Positions 25,938 to 35,763 of a stretch of DNA of 64,000 bases are shown piece by piece. The notes under the pieces were generated by a model. The model was not told the DNA's origin. It worked only from the letters and a program-made list of their open reading frames with translations, and ran no database searches. The translations under genes and the position numbers were made by a program. Source of the DNA: DATBLE01 sp963841405 (lineage in GTDB: Bacteria; Actinomycetota; Thermoleophilia; Gaiellales; Gaiellaceae); the NCBI GenBank assembly GCA_963841405.1, contig CAWJCM010000007.1, positions 62,001 to 126,000 on the forward strand, in the 5' to 3' direction. Position 1 is the first letter of the stretch, and each line of letters opens with the position of its first letter.

Positions 25938-26369
25938 CCTGTTTCGTCGCGCGAACGAGCTCCGCCCACTGATGTGCGTCCAGGTCGCGTGCTGCGAGCC
26001 CGCGACGCCACTTCAGCACGCGGGACGAAGCGACGCTGCGAAGCCCGCGGCGGAAGCCGGAAGCTACGAACGCGTGGTAGAGGCGCGCCTGCGAGGGATC
26101 GACGAGCGGCCTGCTCCGCCGCTCGATCGCGAGCAGCCCTGCAGCGACGCCTGGAGGTGGTTCGAATACAGCCGGGGGTAAGACCACGCGACGCGCCTCC
26201 CGCGCCAGCGCGCTCGTCAGCGCCCGCTGCCGGCCCCGAGGTCGAGGACGAGATCCTCCGGTCCGACATGCGCCTCGCGGACGATCGCCGACGCGAGCGT
26301 CTCGGTGCGGAGAAAGTGCTGACTACGGGCGGCGGGTCGCCGCGCCGGACGGGCGCGACGGGCGGCCAC
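25906..26369 (-). pseudogene. Erm-type 23S rRNA adenine-N6-methyltransferase remnant
   Basis: From GTG 26369 the frame reads ARRPAARSQHFLR then VREAHVGPEDLVLDLGAGSG, the N-terminus and SAM motif I of Erm/KsgA methyltransferases. A TGA follows at once; one frame over, the sequence continues as LTSALAREARRVV (a one-base deletion) and then jumps straight to the family C-terminus, PPAVFEPPPGVAAGLLAIERR and FRRGLRSVASSRVLKWRRG, ending with DLDAHQWAELVRA. About 100 central residues, including the NLPY-type catalytic region, are missing. The gene is dead. It fills most of the gap between the M20 and aconitase genes. Confidence 0.8.
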
Positions 26370-26416
26370 GGAAGGTCACCGTCGGCATTGCGGTCACATC
26401 GTAACGGCGGCCGTGA

Positions 26417-28327
26417 TCAGGCGCTCACGCGCGCGTAGGCGATCAGGCCGCCCGCGAGCAGGATCGCCCGCTCCCGCCCACTGAGCTCCAGGCCGAGCCG
26501 GATCTCGCCGTGCGGAGTGACGGCGACGACCTCGTGCTCGCCTCGGCGTACCGCCGCGGCCAGCCCGTAGATCCGCCAGTCGTCGCCCTGCTCCACTCGC
26601 GCGTCGTCCGGCAGGACGAGCGGAGCGATCGCCTGCGCGATCAGGTTCGTGCGGTGTATGCGCGCGAAGCTCTTCACGGCGATCGCGCGGACGCCGAGGT
26701 ACAGCGCCGCGAACGCCGCCTGCTCCCGCGACGAGCCCTGACCGTAGTTGTGCCCGCCGACGACGATCCCGCCGCCCCACGCCTCGGCGCGGGCCGGGAA
26801 CTCCGGGTCGAAGCGCTTGAACATGTGGCGCGCGCAGGCCGGGATGTTCGACCAGATCGCCAGCCCGAGCGCCCCGTCGGGGGCCATGTCGCCGGTGGAG
26901 ACGTCGTCGGGGACGACGATCAGGACGCGCCCCGCGACCGCAGCGGGTACCGGCGTCGGAGCAGGCGGCGGGACGATGTTCTTCCCCTTCACGAGCTCGA
27001 TCCCGCGCCCGTCGGCGGGTGGGTGGACGATCTGCCGGTCGTCCAGCCCCGGGTCTCCGGGCGGAGCCTCGAGCACCAGCGGCTCGCCGAGGTCGCGCGG
27101 ATCGGCGATCTCGCCGCGAAGTGCCGTCGCCGCCGCGGTCGCCGGCGAGCACAGGTAGACCCGGTCAGCGGACGTGCCGCTGCGGCCGGGAAAGTTGCGG
27201 TTGAACGTCCGCACGGAGACCGCGCCGGCGGCGGGCGCCTGGCCCATGCCGATGCACGGGCCGCAGGCGGGCTCCAGCATGCGCGCGCCGGCGGCGACGA
27301 GGTCCGAGTAGACGCCCGCCCGGACGATGGTGTCGAGGATCTGGCGTGACCCGGGGGTGACGGTGAGATCGAGGTCGGGGTGCACCGCGTGCCCACGCAG
27401 GACGGCGGCGACGGTGGCGAGATCCTCGAACGACGAGTTGACCGAGCTGCCGACGCACACCTGCTTCGTCGCCGTCCCGGCGGCCTCGCGCACCGGCACG
27501 ACGTTGCCGGGCGACGAGGGGAGCGCGATCAGCGGCTCGAGATCGGCCAGATCCATCGCCTCCAGCTCCTCGTAGACGGCCCCCGGATCGGCTGCCAGTT
27601 CGACGAACTCGTCCTCGCGCCCCTGGCTCACCAGCCAGGCCCGCGTGCGCTCGTCGCTGGGGAAGATCCCGGTCGTCGCCCCCGTTTCCACGACCATGTT
27701 GCAGATCGTTCCGCGGTCGGTCGCGCTCAGCGGCGCCACGCCCGGGCCGTGGAACTCGAAGATCCGCCCGCGCCCCCCGCGCACGCCGCGCCGGCGCAGC
27801 AGCTCGAGCACGACATCCTTCGACTGCACCCAGGCGCCCAGCTCGCCGCGCAGCTCGACGCCGACCACGACCGGCCGCTCGACCACATACGGACGCCCCG
27901 CCAGCGCCACCGCCACCTCGGTCGCGCCGGCGCCGATCGCCAGCATGCCGAGCGCGCCCGCCATCGTCGTGTGGCTGTCCGCGCCGACCAGCACCCGCCC
28001 CGGCCGCGCGAACCGCTCGAGGTGGAGGTAGTGCGAGATCCCGTTCCCGGGGCGTGAGTAGAGCGCCCCGTACCGCGCGGCCCAGCTGCGCAGGTAGGCA
28101 TGGTCCTCGGGGTTCTTGTCGTCGAACTGGAGCGTATTGTGGTCGACGTAGGAGACGGTCGTGATCGCGACCCGGTCCAGGCCGAGCTGCTCGAACTGGA
28201 GGCAGGCCATCGTGCCGGTCGCGTCCTCGAGCAGGATCTGGTCGACGCGGAGCTCGAGCTTCTCGTCCGTGCCGCCGACCAGGTGCTCGGAGATGATCTT
28301 CTCCGTGAGCGTCCGCGCTGCCGTCAC
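26417..28327 (-). CDS. acnA: Aconitate hydratase (short, monomeric type)
   Basis: A 636-residue aconitase that isomerises citrate and isocitrate through cis-aconitate, or a paralogue acting on a related tricarboxylate. 4Fe-4S ligands are in KQVCVGSSVNSS and CGPCIGMG; other landmarks are VGADSHTTMAGALGMLAIGA, NMVVETGATTGIFPSDE and the swivel-domain SSREQAAFAALYLGV. The length matches the short aconitases of Thermus and actinobacteria. GTG 28327 lies 6 nt after a TAGGCT -10 box. It may be the housekeeping TCA enzyme; the nearby MmgE/PrpD and CoA genes leave a special role open. Confidence 0.9.
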   Translation of the reverse strand: MTAARTLTEKIISEHLVGGTDEKLELRVDQILLEDATGTMACLQFEQLGLDRVAITTVSYVDHNTLQFDDKNPEDHAYLRSWAARYGALYSRPGNGISHYLHLERFARPGRVLVGADSHTTMAGALGMLAIGAGATEVAVALAGRPYVVERPVVVGVELRGELGAWVQSKDVVLELLRRRGVRGGRGRIFEFHGPGVAPLSATDRGTICNMVVETGATTGIFPSDERTRAWLVSQGREDEFVELAADPGAVYEELEAMDLADLEPLIALPSSPGNVVPVREAAGTATKQVCVGSSVNSSFEDLATVAAVLRGHAVHPDLDLTVTPGSRQILDTIVRAGVYSDLVAAGARMLEPACGPCIGMGQAPAAGAVSVRTFNRNFPGRSGTSADRVYLCSPATAAATALRGEIADPRDLGEPLVLEAPPGDPGLDDRQIVHPPADGRGIELVKGKNIVPPPAPTPVPAAVAGRVLIVVPDDVSTGDMAPDGALGLAIWSNIPACARHMFKRFDPEFPARAEAWGGGIVVGGHNYGQGSSREQAAFAALYLGVRAIAVKSFARIHRTNLIAQAIAPLVLPDDARVEQGDDWRIYGLAAAVRRGEHEVVAVTPHGEIRLGLELSGRERAILLAGGLIAYARVSA

Positions 28328-28333
28328 GGGGAG

Positions 28334-28339
28334 AGCCTA
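28334..28339 (-). promoter_or_regulatory. -10 box TAGGCT of the aconitase gene
   Basis: On the minus strand TAGGCT ends 6 nt before GTG 28327 with no Shine-Dalgarno sequence. The EamA gene starts only 17 bp away on the other strand. Confidence 0.35.
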
Positions 28340-28344
28340 AGCCT

Positions 28345-29217
28345 TTGGGCGCCGTCCTCTTCGCCGGGCTCGCAGGCCTGCTGTTCGGGGTCTTCGCGGT
28401 CGTCATCCGCCAGGGCCTTCAGCGCGGCGGCGACCCCGAGCTCGGGGCGGTGGTCGTCACCGGGATCGGCGTGGTGGTGTCGGCTCTGCTCGCGATCGGC
28501 TCGGTTACGACGGGCGAGGTGCATGCGGGCGACCTCTGGCCGTTCCTGCTGATCGGCGCCCTCGTGCCGGGCGCGACGCAGATCCTCTTCATCGTCGCGA
28601 TCCGCGACATCGGGCCGTCGCGCGTCTCGATCCTGATCGGCACTGCTCCGCTGATGTCGGTCGCGATCGCGCTCGTCGCCCTCGACGAGCCGTTCCAGCC
28701 GCTGCTCGCGCTCGGGACGGTGCTCGTGGTCGCCGGCGGGGCGGTGCTCGCGCGCGAGCGGGCGCGGCCCGAGCACTTCCGGGCCTTCGGCGCCGTGCTC
28801 GCCCTCACCTGCGCAGCGCTCTTCGCCGTCCGCGACAACGTCGCGCGCTGGGCCGCCCGGGACACGCACCCGCCTCCGCTCGCCGCCTCGACCGCCGCCC
28901 TCGCCGGGTCCTTCCTCGTCGTTCTCGCCTGGGTGCTGATCCGGCGCCGGGGGGCGCTCCGGAGCCACCTGCGCGCGGCGCTGCCCGCCTTTGCGCTCGC
29001 AGGCGTGATCCTCGGGCTCGCCTACTCGAGCCTGCTGGAGGCGTTCGACCGCGGTCGCGTGTCGATCGTCGCTCCGCTGAACGCAACGCAGTCGCTGTGG
29101 GCGGTGCTCTTCGCGGCGCTGCTGATCGGACGGCACACCGAAGGGATCGGCCCGCGGCTCGTCTCGGCCGGAGTGCTCGTCGTCGCCGGCGGTGCGCTCA
29201 TCGGGATCGTGCGCTGA
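28345..29217 (+). CDS. EamA/DMT-family exporter
   Basis: A 290-residue inner-membrane protein with ten hydrophobic helices in two EamA repeats (first: GLLFGVFAVVIRQGLQRGG to LVVAGGAVLARERARPE; second: ALTCAALFAVRDNVARWAAR to VLVVAGGALIGIVR). Family members export amino acids or other metabolites. The start is TTG 28345 directly at the first helix; no better start exists. It overlaps the convergent dehydrogenase gene by 20 nt. Confidence 0.88.
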   Translation: MGAVLFAGLAGLLFGVFAVVIRQGLQRGGDPELGAVVVTGIGVVVSALLAIGSVTTGEVHAGDLWPFLLIGALVPGATQILFIVAIRDIGPSRVSILIGTAPLMSVAIALVALDEPFQPLLALGTVLVVAGGAVLARERARPEHFRAFGAVLALTCAALFAVRDNVARWAARDTHPPPLAASTAALAGSFLVVLAWVLIRRRGALRSHLRAALPAFALAGVILGLAYSSLLEAFDRGRVSIVAPLNATQSLWAVLFAALLIGRHTEGIGPRLVSAGVLVVAGGALIGIVR

Positions 29218-30262
29218 CGAGCTCGGCCGCGCGTGTGGCCACGGCCTCGCCGACCTCGCGCGTCGAGGCCTCGCCGCCGACGTCGCGCGTGCGCGGGCCG
29301 TCGCGGCAGGTGTCCTGAAGCGCGGCCATCAGCGTCCGCGCCGCCTCCGGCTCGCCGAGGTGGTCGAGCATCATGGTCGCGCTCCAGATCGCCCCTGCCG
29401 GGTTGGCGATCCCCTCACCGGCGATGTCGGGGGCGGATCCGTGCACGGGCTCGAACAGGCCCGGCACGTCGGCTCGCGGAGCGACGTTCGCGCTCGCCGC
29501 CATGCCCATGCCGCCCTGGATCGCGGCGGCGAGGTCGGTGAGGATGTCGCCGAACAGGTTCGAGGCGACGACCACGTCGAGGCTGCCGGGGTCGCGCACC
29601 ATCCGCGCCGCGAGCGCGTCGACGAGCACGCGCTCGTAACGGACGCCGGGGAACTCCACGGCGACCTGCTCGGCGACCTCGTCCCAGAGCACGTAGCCGA
29701 ACCGCGACGCGTTCGACTTGGTCGCGCCGGTGACCACGCCGCGCCGGCCCTCCGCGAGCTCGAACGCGTGACGGAGGATGCGCTCGACGCCCGCCCGAGT
29801 GAAGACGCTAGTCTCGATGCCTACCTCCGAGGGCAGCCCCTGGTGTGCCCGGCCGCCCACGCCCGAGTACTCGCCCTCGGTGTTCTCGCGCAGGAACAGC
29901 ATGTCCACGTCGGCGGGCCCGCGGCCGGCCAGCGGGCCGGGGATCCCCTCCAGCAGGCGCACCGGGCGCAGGTTCGCCCAGAGGTCGAGCCGCTGGCGTA
30001 GCTCGAGGAGCAGCCCCCAGAGCGAGACGTGGTCGGGGACGGATGGATCACCGACCGCGCCCATCAGCACCGCTGCGTGCCCGTCGAGGGCCTCGCGCCA
30101 GTCGGTCGGCATCATCCGGCCGTGCTCGTGCCAGTGAGCCGAGCCCCACGGCAGCTCCGTCCACTCGATCCCGAGCCCGAGCGCGTCGACCGCCCGCCGC
30201 GCCTCCGCCACCACCTCCGGCCCGACGCCGTCGCCGGGGAGGAGCGCGACCCTGGCCGTCAC
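29198..30262 (-). CDS. Isocitrate/isopropylmalate-family dehydrogenase, tartrate-dehydrogenase-like
   Basis: A 354-residue NAD-dependent beta-decarboxylating dehydrogenase. The N-terminus is VALLPGDGVGPEVVAEA; VSLWGLLLELRQRLDLWANL and FLRENTEGEYSGVGGR are typical of the tartrate/3-isopropylmalate branch, with NLFGDILTDLAAAIQGGMGM and FEPVHGSAPDIAGEGIANP completing the active site. It oxidises a 2-hydroxyacid bearing a 3-carboxylate (malate, tartrate or isopropylmalate-like). GTG 30262 overlaps the TGA of the upstream isochorismatase-like gene (GTGA), so the two are translated together. Confidence 0.88.
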   Translation of the reverse strand: MTARVALLPGDGVGPEVVAEARRAVDALGLGIEWTELPWGSAHWHEHGRMMPTDWREALDGHAAVLMGAVGDPSVPDHVSLWGLLLELRQRLDLWANLRPVRLLEGIPGPLAGRGPADVDMLFLRENTEGEYSGVGGRAHQGLPSEVGIETSVFTRAGVERILRHAFELAEGRRGVVTGATKSNASRFGYVLWDEVAEQVAVEFPGVRYERVLVDALAARMVRDPGSLDVVVASNLFGDILTDLAAAIQGGMGMAASANVAPRADVPGLFEPVHGSAPDIAGEGIANPAGAIWSATMMLDHLGEPEAARTLMAALQDTCRDGPRTRDVGGEASTREVGEAVATRAAELVSARSR

Positions 30263-30912
30263 ACGCCGGCGCCGACGGTCGCCGGCAGGCTCTCGACATA
30301 CTCGAGGACGTCGTCGAGCCCGACGACGTCCGCGTACTTCGCGTCGATGTCGAACAGGTTCGCCTCGTGCGGAGCCTGCGCGCGGTCGGCCACGCACTCG
30401 CGCGGCACGAGCGTCGGGTAGCCGTACTGGAGCAGGTCGATCGCCGTCGCCCGGATGCAGCCGCTGGTGGTCGCTCCGCAGAGGATCACCGAGTCGACGG
30501 CCTGCGAGATCAGGATCGACGGCAGGTTCGTCCCGAAGAACGCGGAGGCGCCCTTCTTGAGCACGATCGTCTCGTCCGTTCTCGGCTCGAGGCGCGGATC
30601 GATCTCCACCCAGCGTCCGCCGATCTGGAGGTCGCCGAGCGAGGGCACCTTCTGCAGCCAGAGGCCGCCGTCCTTGAGGCTGGGCTCGTAGCCGATCGTC
30701 GTGAAGATCACCGGCATCCCCCTGCCGCGCGCCGTGTCGAGCAGGCGCTTGGTCGCCTCGACCGCTTCGGTCATATCCGATCCGAGGGCGCACTCGGGGT
30801 CGGTGAAGCCGCAGCTGAAGTCGACCACGAGGACGGCCGGGCGCGACCCGAGCGTCACCCGCTGCCCGAGCCGCGCCGCCGCGTATACCTCGTGTGCCTC
30901 CTGGTCGCTCAT
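30259..30912 (-). CDS. Isochorismatase-family hydrolase, N-carbamoylsarcosine-amidase-like
   Basis: A 217-residue cysteine hydrolase. Catalytic Asp31 (LVVDFSCGFTDPECALG), Lys in IVLKKGASAFFGTNL, and Cys in CGATTSGCIRATAIDLL are all present; the SGCIRATA form is that of N-carbamoylsarcosine amidohydrolase and related ureido hydrolases. With the hydantoinases it would remove the carbamoyl group as ammonia and CO2, possibly giving sarcosine. ATG 30912 begins the conserved N-terminus; upstream sequence carries a hairpin repeat. The substrate is inferred from family and context. Confidence 0.85.
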   Translation of the reverse strand: MSDQEAHEVYAAARLGQRVTLGSRPAVLVVDFSCGFTDPECALGSDMTEAVEATKRLLDTARGRGMPVIFTTIGYEPSLKDGGLWLQKVPSLGDLQIGGRWVEIDPRLEPRTDETIVLKKGASAFFGTNLPSILISQAVDSVILCGATTSGCIRATAIDLLQYGYPTLVPRECVADRAQAPHEANLFDIDAKYADVVGLDDVLEYVESLPATVGAGV

Positions 30913-31011
30913 GCACCGCCTCCGACGTGCTCCGGAAGGTTTCCGTCGCCGCGACCGACATGGCGGGCGCGGCTCACTGACACCTGCCGAGAGGACGGAA
31001 GGGAGGGGGCA

Positions 31012-31040
31012 CGCGGGGGGAACCGGCCGTTCCCCCCGCG
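31012..31040. repeat. Hairpin repeat, family H, copy 1
   Basis: Arms CGCGGGGGGAAC (31012-31023) and GTTCCCCCCGCG (31029-31040) around a 5-nt loop CGGCC, between the hydantoinase and isochorismatase genes. Left flank GGGAGGGGGC recurs beside copies at 54139 and 61611. Confidence 0.7.
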
Positions 31041-31065
31041 GGAGCGAGCCGAAGGCGAGCGACAA

Positions 31066-32481
31066 TCACGCAGTGACCTTCTCGACCGAGCCGAGCGCCT
31101 CGCCGACCCGCGCGCGCTTGACGAACTGGCCCGCGCCGGGCTCTGCGACGAGCTCGTCGTTCTCGACGATCACCTGGCCGCGGACGAGCACCGCCTGCGG
31201 GGCGCCCGTGACCTTCGTGCCCTCGAACAGGCTGTAGTTCACGTTCGAGTGGTGGTCCTTCGCCGAGATGGTCAGCGTCTTCTCGGGATCCCAGACGACC
31301 AGGTCGGCGTCGCTGCCGACCGCGATCGTGCCCTTGCGCGGGTACAGCCCGAAGCGCTTGGCGACGTTGGTCGAGACCAGCTCGACGAAGCGGTTCATCG
31401 AGATCCGCCCGCCGCGGACGCCGAACTCGTGCAGCATGTGCAGCCGGTTCTCGATCCCCGGGCCCCCGTTGGGGACGACCTGGAAGTCGCGGCCGTTGAT
31501 GCCTTTCTGGTCGGGCCAGTTGAACGGGCAGTGGTCGGTGGAGACCACCGAGAGCACGTCGTTCTGGAGCGCCTTCCAGAGGTGCTCCTGGTGCTCTTTC
31601 GGCCGCGGCGGGGGCGTGTAGATGTACTTCGCGCCCTCCCAGTCCGGCTTCTCCAGGGCCGACTCGTCCACGAACAGGTACTGGGTGCAGGTCTCGCCCC
31701 ACACGTCCCAGCCCTTCTCGCGGGCGAGCTGGATCGGCTCGACCGACGGCCGGCAGGAGACGTGCACGACGTAGAGCGCGGCGTTCGCAACGCGGGCGAG
31801 CTGGATCGCGCGGTTGGTCGCCTCCGCCTCCGTCTCCATGGGCCGCGTGCGCGCGTGCCAGATCGGGTCGCTCTTGCCCTCGGCGACCGCCTCCTTGACG
31901 ATCACGTCGATCGCGTCGCCGTTCTCGGCGTGCACCATCACCAGCCCGCCGGTCTCGTTCGCGACCTGCATCGTCCTGAAGAGCGTCTCGTCGTCGACCA
32001 TGACCGCGCCCTTGTAGGCCATGAACAGCTTGTAGGAGGTGATCCCCTCGTCGGGCAGCTTGGCCAGCGCCTCGAGCCCGCCGCCGCCCTCGAGGTCGGT
32101 GACGCCGATGTGGAAGCCGACGTCGATCACCGGCTTGCACCGATCGATCTTCTCGAAGTAGTTCTCGAGCGCCTGCGGGAACGGCGTGCCCGGCGCCTGC
32201 ATGCAGAAGTCGACCAGCGACGTCGTCCCGCCGAAGGCCGCGGCGACGGTGCCGGAGGTGAAGTCGTCGCACGTCGTCGTCCCGCCGAAGAACATCTCGA
32301 TGTGCGTGTGGGGGTCGATCGCCCCCGGGATCACGTACTTGCCGGTCGCGTCGATCACCCTGTCTGCGTCGACGTCGAGCGACTGGCCGATCGTGGTCAC
32401 GGTGCCGTTCTCGGCGTAGATGTCGCCGACGTAGTCGTCGGACGCGGTCACGATGCGCCCGCCCTTGATCAGCACGGACAT
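31066..32481 (-). CDS. hydA: D-hydantoinase / dihydropyrimidinase
   Basis: A 471-residue cyclic amidohydrolase that opens hydantoin or dihydropyrimidine rings to N-carbamoyl acids. Binuclear metal site: His58/His60 (IDPHTHIEM), the carbamylated Lys in SYKLFMAYKG near 150, VHAENGD, VHVSC, and Asp in STDHCPFNW. GGPGIENRLHML is the usual stereochemistry/substrate segment. A strong ribosome-binding site AAGGGAG precedes ATG 32481. A TTGTATACAA operator on its promoter suggests GntR-type control. Downstream genes on the same strand could use its product. Confidence 0.93.
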   Translation of the reverse strand: MSVLIKGGRIVTASDDYVGDIYAENGTVTTIGQSLDVDADRVIDATGKYVIPGAIDPHTHIEMFFGGTTTCDDFTSGTVAAAFGGTTSLVDFCMQAPGTPFPQALENYFEKIDRCKPVIDVGFHIGVTDLEGGGGLEALAKLPDEGITSYKLFMAYKGAVMVDDETLFRTMQVANETGGLVMVHAENGDAIDVIVKEAVAEGKSDPIWHARTRPMETEAEATNRAIQLARVANAALYVVHVSCRPSVEPIQLAREKGWDVWGETCTQYLFVDESALEKPDWEGAKYIYTPPPRPKEHQEHLWKALQNDVLSVVSTDHCPFNWPDQKGINGRDFQVVPNGGPGIENRLHMLHEFGVRGGRISMNRFVELVSTNVAKRFGLYPRKGTIAVGSDADLVVWDPEKTLTISAKDHHSNVNYSLFEGTKVTGAPQAVLVRGQVIVENDELVAEPGAGQFVKRARVGEALGSVEKVTA

Positions 32482-32526
32482 TCGGTCTCCCTTCTACTCG
32501 GCGGTGTCGGTTGTATACAAAACCTC

Positions 32527-33761
<1,235 letters not shown>

Positions 33762-33765
<4 letters not shown>

Positions 33766-33926
33766 GGCGCCGCCTCCGGCGGGATTCGCTCCTCGATCTC
33801 GGCGAGCGCCGGCAGGATGCGGTCGAGGAAGTCGCGTACGCCCTCGAGGTCCTCGTCGGTCGGGTGCACGCCCTGGGCAGCCGCGGCGTCCCGCAGCTGC
33901 TGGAGCGGGCTAGACTCGATGCCCAT
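33762..33926 (-). CDS. 54-residue GatC/AtzG-like small subunit for the amidase
   Basis: ATG 33926 opens MGIESSPLQQLRDAAAAQG and HPTDEDLEGVRDFLDRILPA, a helical protein ending EERIPPEAAP. The pattern of two helices with TDEDLEGV and an acidic-proline tail resembles GatC and AtzG, which embrace amidase-signature subunits (AtzE, GatA). Its TGA overlaps the amidase GTG (GTGA), so expression is coupled one to one. It is short enough to be missed by gene callers. Its ATG shares CATG with the divergent fmdB-like gene. Family assignment is from pattern only. Confidence 0.65.
33911..33916 (+). promoter_or_regulatory. -10 box TAGACT of the zinc-ribbon gene
   Basis: TAGACT ends 8 nt before ATG 33925, inside the divergent small-subunit gene; no ribosome-binding site, so a leaderless start is likely. 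Confidence 0.4.
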
Positions 33927-34116
33927 GCCGGTCTACGAGTATCGCTGCGACGCCTGTGAGGAGCAGTTCGAGGAGTTCCTCTCGCTCTCGACGAAGCCGG
34001 CGCCGCCGTGCCCGAAGTGCGGGAGCAAGAAGGTCACCCGGCTGCTTTCGCGGATCAACACCGAGTGGCTGCCGAGCGACGTCGCCTGGGACCGCGTCGG
34101 CCGCAGCTGGGACTAG
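33925..34116 (+). CDS. fmdB: FmdB-family zinc-ribbon protein
   Basis: A 63-residue zinc ribbon beginning MPVYEYRCDACEEQFEEFLS with CxxC at 8-11 and a second pair CPKCG about 20 residues later. FmdB-like proteins are found beside amidase and formamidase genes and are thought to be regulatory, but their activity is unproven. The alpha/beta hydrolase gene starts right after its TAG. Its ATG overlaps that of the divergent amidase small subunit. Confidence 0.85.
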   Translation: MPVYEYRCDACEEQFEEFLSLSTKPAPPCPKCGSKKVTRLLSRINTEWLPSDVAWDRVGRSWD

Positions 34117-34950
34117 GTGAGCTTCGCCGAGATCGGCGACGGTGTCAGCCTCTACTACGAGCTGACGGGGCCCGAGGACGGGCCGGTCGTCCTCCAGCTC
34201 GGCGGCGGCCTGTTCGGACGGCACAACTTCGGCCTCGTCAACGACGGCTTCCGCGAGCGCGGCTTCCGGCTGCTCTCCTTCGACGCCCGCGGCTACGGCG
34301 CGTCGTCGTCCCCGCGCGAGGCGTACACGATCGAAGGCTGGGCGGCCGACGCGGCCGCGCTCCTCGACGCGGCCGGCCTCGACCGCGTGCTCGTGCACGG
34401 CACGTCGATGGGCGGGATGATCGCGATCGCGTTCACGGCGCAGTATCCGGAGCGGACGATCGCCGCCTGCGCGGACGTCGCCTTCGCCAGGCCGGACCTG
34501 TATCGGCGAACGGTGTTCCGCGTGTGGCGGCGGATGGCCGAGGAGATGGCCTGGGACGAGTTCTCCGACCACGTGACCACGCAGGCGGTCGGCGCCCGCT
34601 TCATGGAGAGCCCCGAGGGCGAGAACATCTTCCAGCTCGTCCGGGACATCGTCGGGCTCAACGACCCGTACACGGTGCGCCACGCCTGCCTGGCGATGGA
34701 GAACATGGACCTCGGCCCACTCGTCCCGAGGATCGAGCGGCCGCTGCTGATGACGAACGGGACTCACGACGTCCTCTGCCCGCCCGATCTCGCCCCGAGC
34801 GGTCTCGGCGCGAGGAAGATGGCCGAGTTGAACGAGTATGTCGAGCTGGTCGAGTTCCCCGACATCGGCCACGCCGACCTGGTCGAGTGCCCGCAGGACG
34901 CGATCCGCATCGTCGGCGACTTCTTCGACCGCGCGCTCGCCTCGGCGTAG
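34117..34950 (+). CDS. Alpha/beta hydrolase
   Basis: A 277-residue alpha/beta-hydrolase-fold enzyme. Nucleophile Ser is in VLVHGTSMGGMIAIAFTA, the acid in PLLMTNGTHDVLCPPDLAPS, and the His in FPDIGHADLVE. It is a paralogue of the hydrolase at 62 kb (both share HGTSMGGMIAI). It could hydrolyse an ester, enol-lactone or carbamate. The GTG start abuts the stop of the zinc-ribbon gene, so the pair forms an operon. Confidence 0.88.
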   Translation: MSFAEIGDGVSLYYELTGPEDGPVVLQLGGGLFGRHNFGLVNDGFRERGFRLLSFDARGYGASSSPREAYTIEGWAADAAALLDAAGLDRVLVHGTSMGGMIAIAFTAQYPERTIAACADVAFARPDLYRRTVFRVWRRMAEEMAWDEFSDHVTTQAVGARFMESPEGENIFQLVRDIVGLNDPYTVRHACLAMENMDLGPLVPRIERPLLMTNGTHDVLCPPDLAPSGLGARKMAELNEYVELVEFPDIGHADLVECPQDAIRIVGDFFDRALASA

Positions 34951-34955
34951 GTTCT

Positions 34956-35357
34956 CTACTTCAGCGGGTTCGTGCCCGCCATCCAGATGATCACGCGGCT
35001 GAACTTCCCGTCGGCGTCGACGTCGAAGAAGTTGCAGTTGTGCATGTCGTTGCGCGTGCCGTCGTTCAGCTCGCCGATGTAGCTCTGCTCGGTCGCGATC
35101 GTGCCGGCCTCCGGCTCGACGACGATGTTCTTGATCTCGTGGAAGATCGAGACCGAGTTACCGCAGAAGTCCGCGAACATGCGGCGGATCTCGTCCGCGC
35201 CGGAGAAGACCGCGTGGTCGGTCTGCACCGTCATGACGCAGTCGTCGGCGAAGTGGGAGAGGATCGCGTCGACGTCCTTCGCGTCGACCGCCTTGAAGTA
35301 GCTGTCCGGCAGGGCGGCGAGCTGGTCGCGGGTGAGCGGCTGGGTCTGGGTGGCCAC
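34956..35357 (-). CDS. NTF2-like (SnoaL-type) protein
   Basis: A 133-residue cone-shaped alpha+beta protein of the nuclear-transport-factor-2/SnoaL superfamily: RDQLAALPDSYFKAVDAKD, AILSHFADDCVMTVQTD, FSGADEIRRMFADF and MHNCNFFDVDADGKFSRVII. Such proteins can be isomerases, dehydratases or ligand-binding subunits; catalytic residues are not certain. GAGG precedes the GTG start by 6 nt. The GAATGTCAGAC operator lies 17 nt upstream of the start, placing the gene in the proposed FCD/GntR regulon. Confidence 0.8.
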   Translation of the reverse strand: MATQTQPLTRDQLAALPDSYFKAVDAKDVDAILSHFADDCVMTVQTDHAVFSGADEIRRMFADFCGNSVSIFHEIKNIVVEPEAGTIATEQSYIGELNDGTRNDMHNCNFFDVDADGKFSRVIIWMAGTNPLK

Positions 35358-35373
35358 GATGCCTCCTCGACTC

Positions 35374-35388
35374 GAATGTCAGACTTCC
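35374..35388 (-). promoter_or_regulatory. GntR-type operator upstream of the NTF2-like gene
   Basis: GAATGTCAGACTTCC on the plus strand; 13 of 15 positions match the perfect palindrome found at 62695-62709 (allowing the other central base). Confidence 0.6.
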
Positions 35389-35529
35389 AGCCGCGAGTCT
35401 ACGCCCTCGACGCGCCCGGTGCGCGCGGCAGGCAGGACAGGCTTAAGCCTGTCACTGCGGGAAATGGCCCGCTCACCACGCGCTCCCGCCTCCATGGCCA
35501 GAACCGAAGTGGTCATCTGATGTGACTGG

Positions 35530-35545
35530 TAGTATCAGATAACTA
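35530..35545 (+). promoter_or_regulatory. Dyad TAGTATC..GATAACTA before the Phd/PIN pair
   Basis: An AT-rich imperfect dyad runs up to the ATG of the antitoxin gene, in a GC-rich surrounding. Probable autoregulatory operator and -10 region of the toxin-antitoxin operon. Confidence 0.4.
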
Positions 35546-35763
35546 TGAAGGAGATCGGAGCGGCCAAGTTCAAGGAGCACTGCCTGTCGATCCTCGACGA
35601 GGTCGACGAGGAGGGCCTGGTCATCACCAAGCGCGGCAAACCCGTCGCGAAGCTGATCCCGATCCGCGCCGAGTCGAGCGCGCTCATCGGTGCCCTGGCC
35701 GGCAAGCTGACGATCAAGGGCGACATCCTCTCGACCGACGCCGCCTGGGATGCTCAACCTTGA
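35545..35763 (+). CDS. Phd/YefM-family antitoxin
   Basis: A 72-residue antitoxin. MKEIGAAKFKEHCLSILDEV followed by GLVITKRGKPVAKLIPI is the Phd/YefM DNA-binding fold; the C-terminal tail (STDAAWDAQP) would bind the toxin. It overlaps the PIN toxin gene by 14 nt. It should neutralise the toxin and repress the operon through the dyad upstream. Confidence 0.88.
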   Translation: MKEIGAAKFKEHCLSILDEVDEEGLVITKRGKPVAKLIPIRAESSALIGALAGKLTIKGDILSTDAAWDAQP

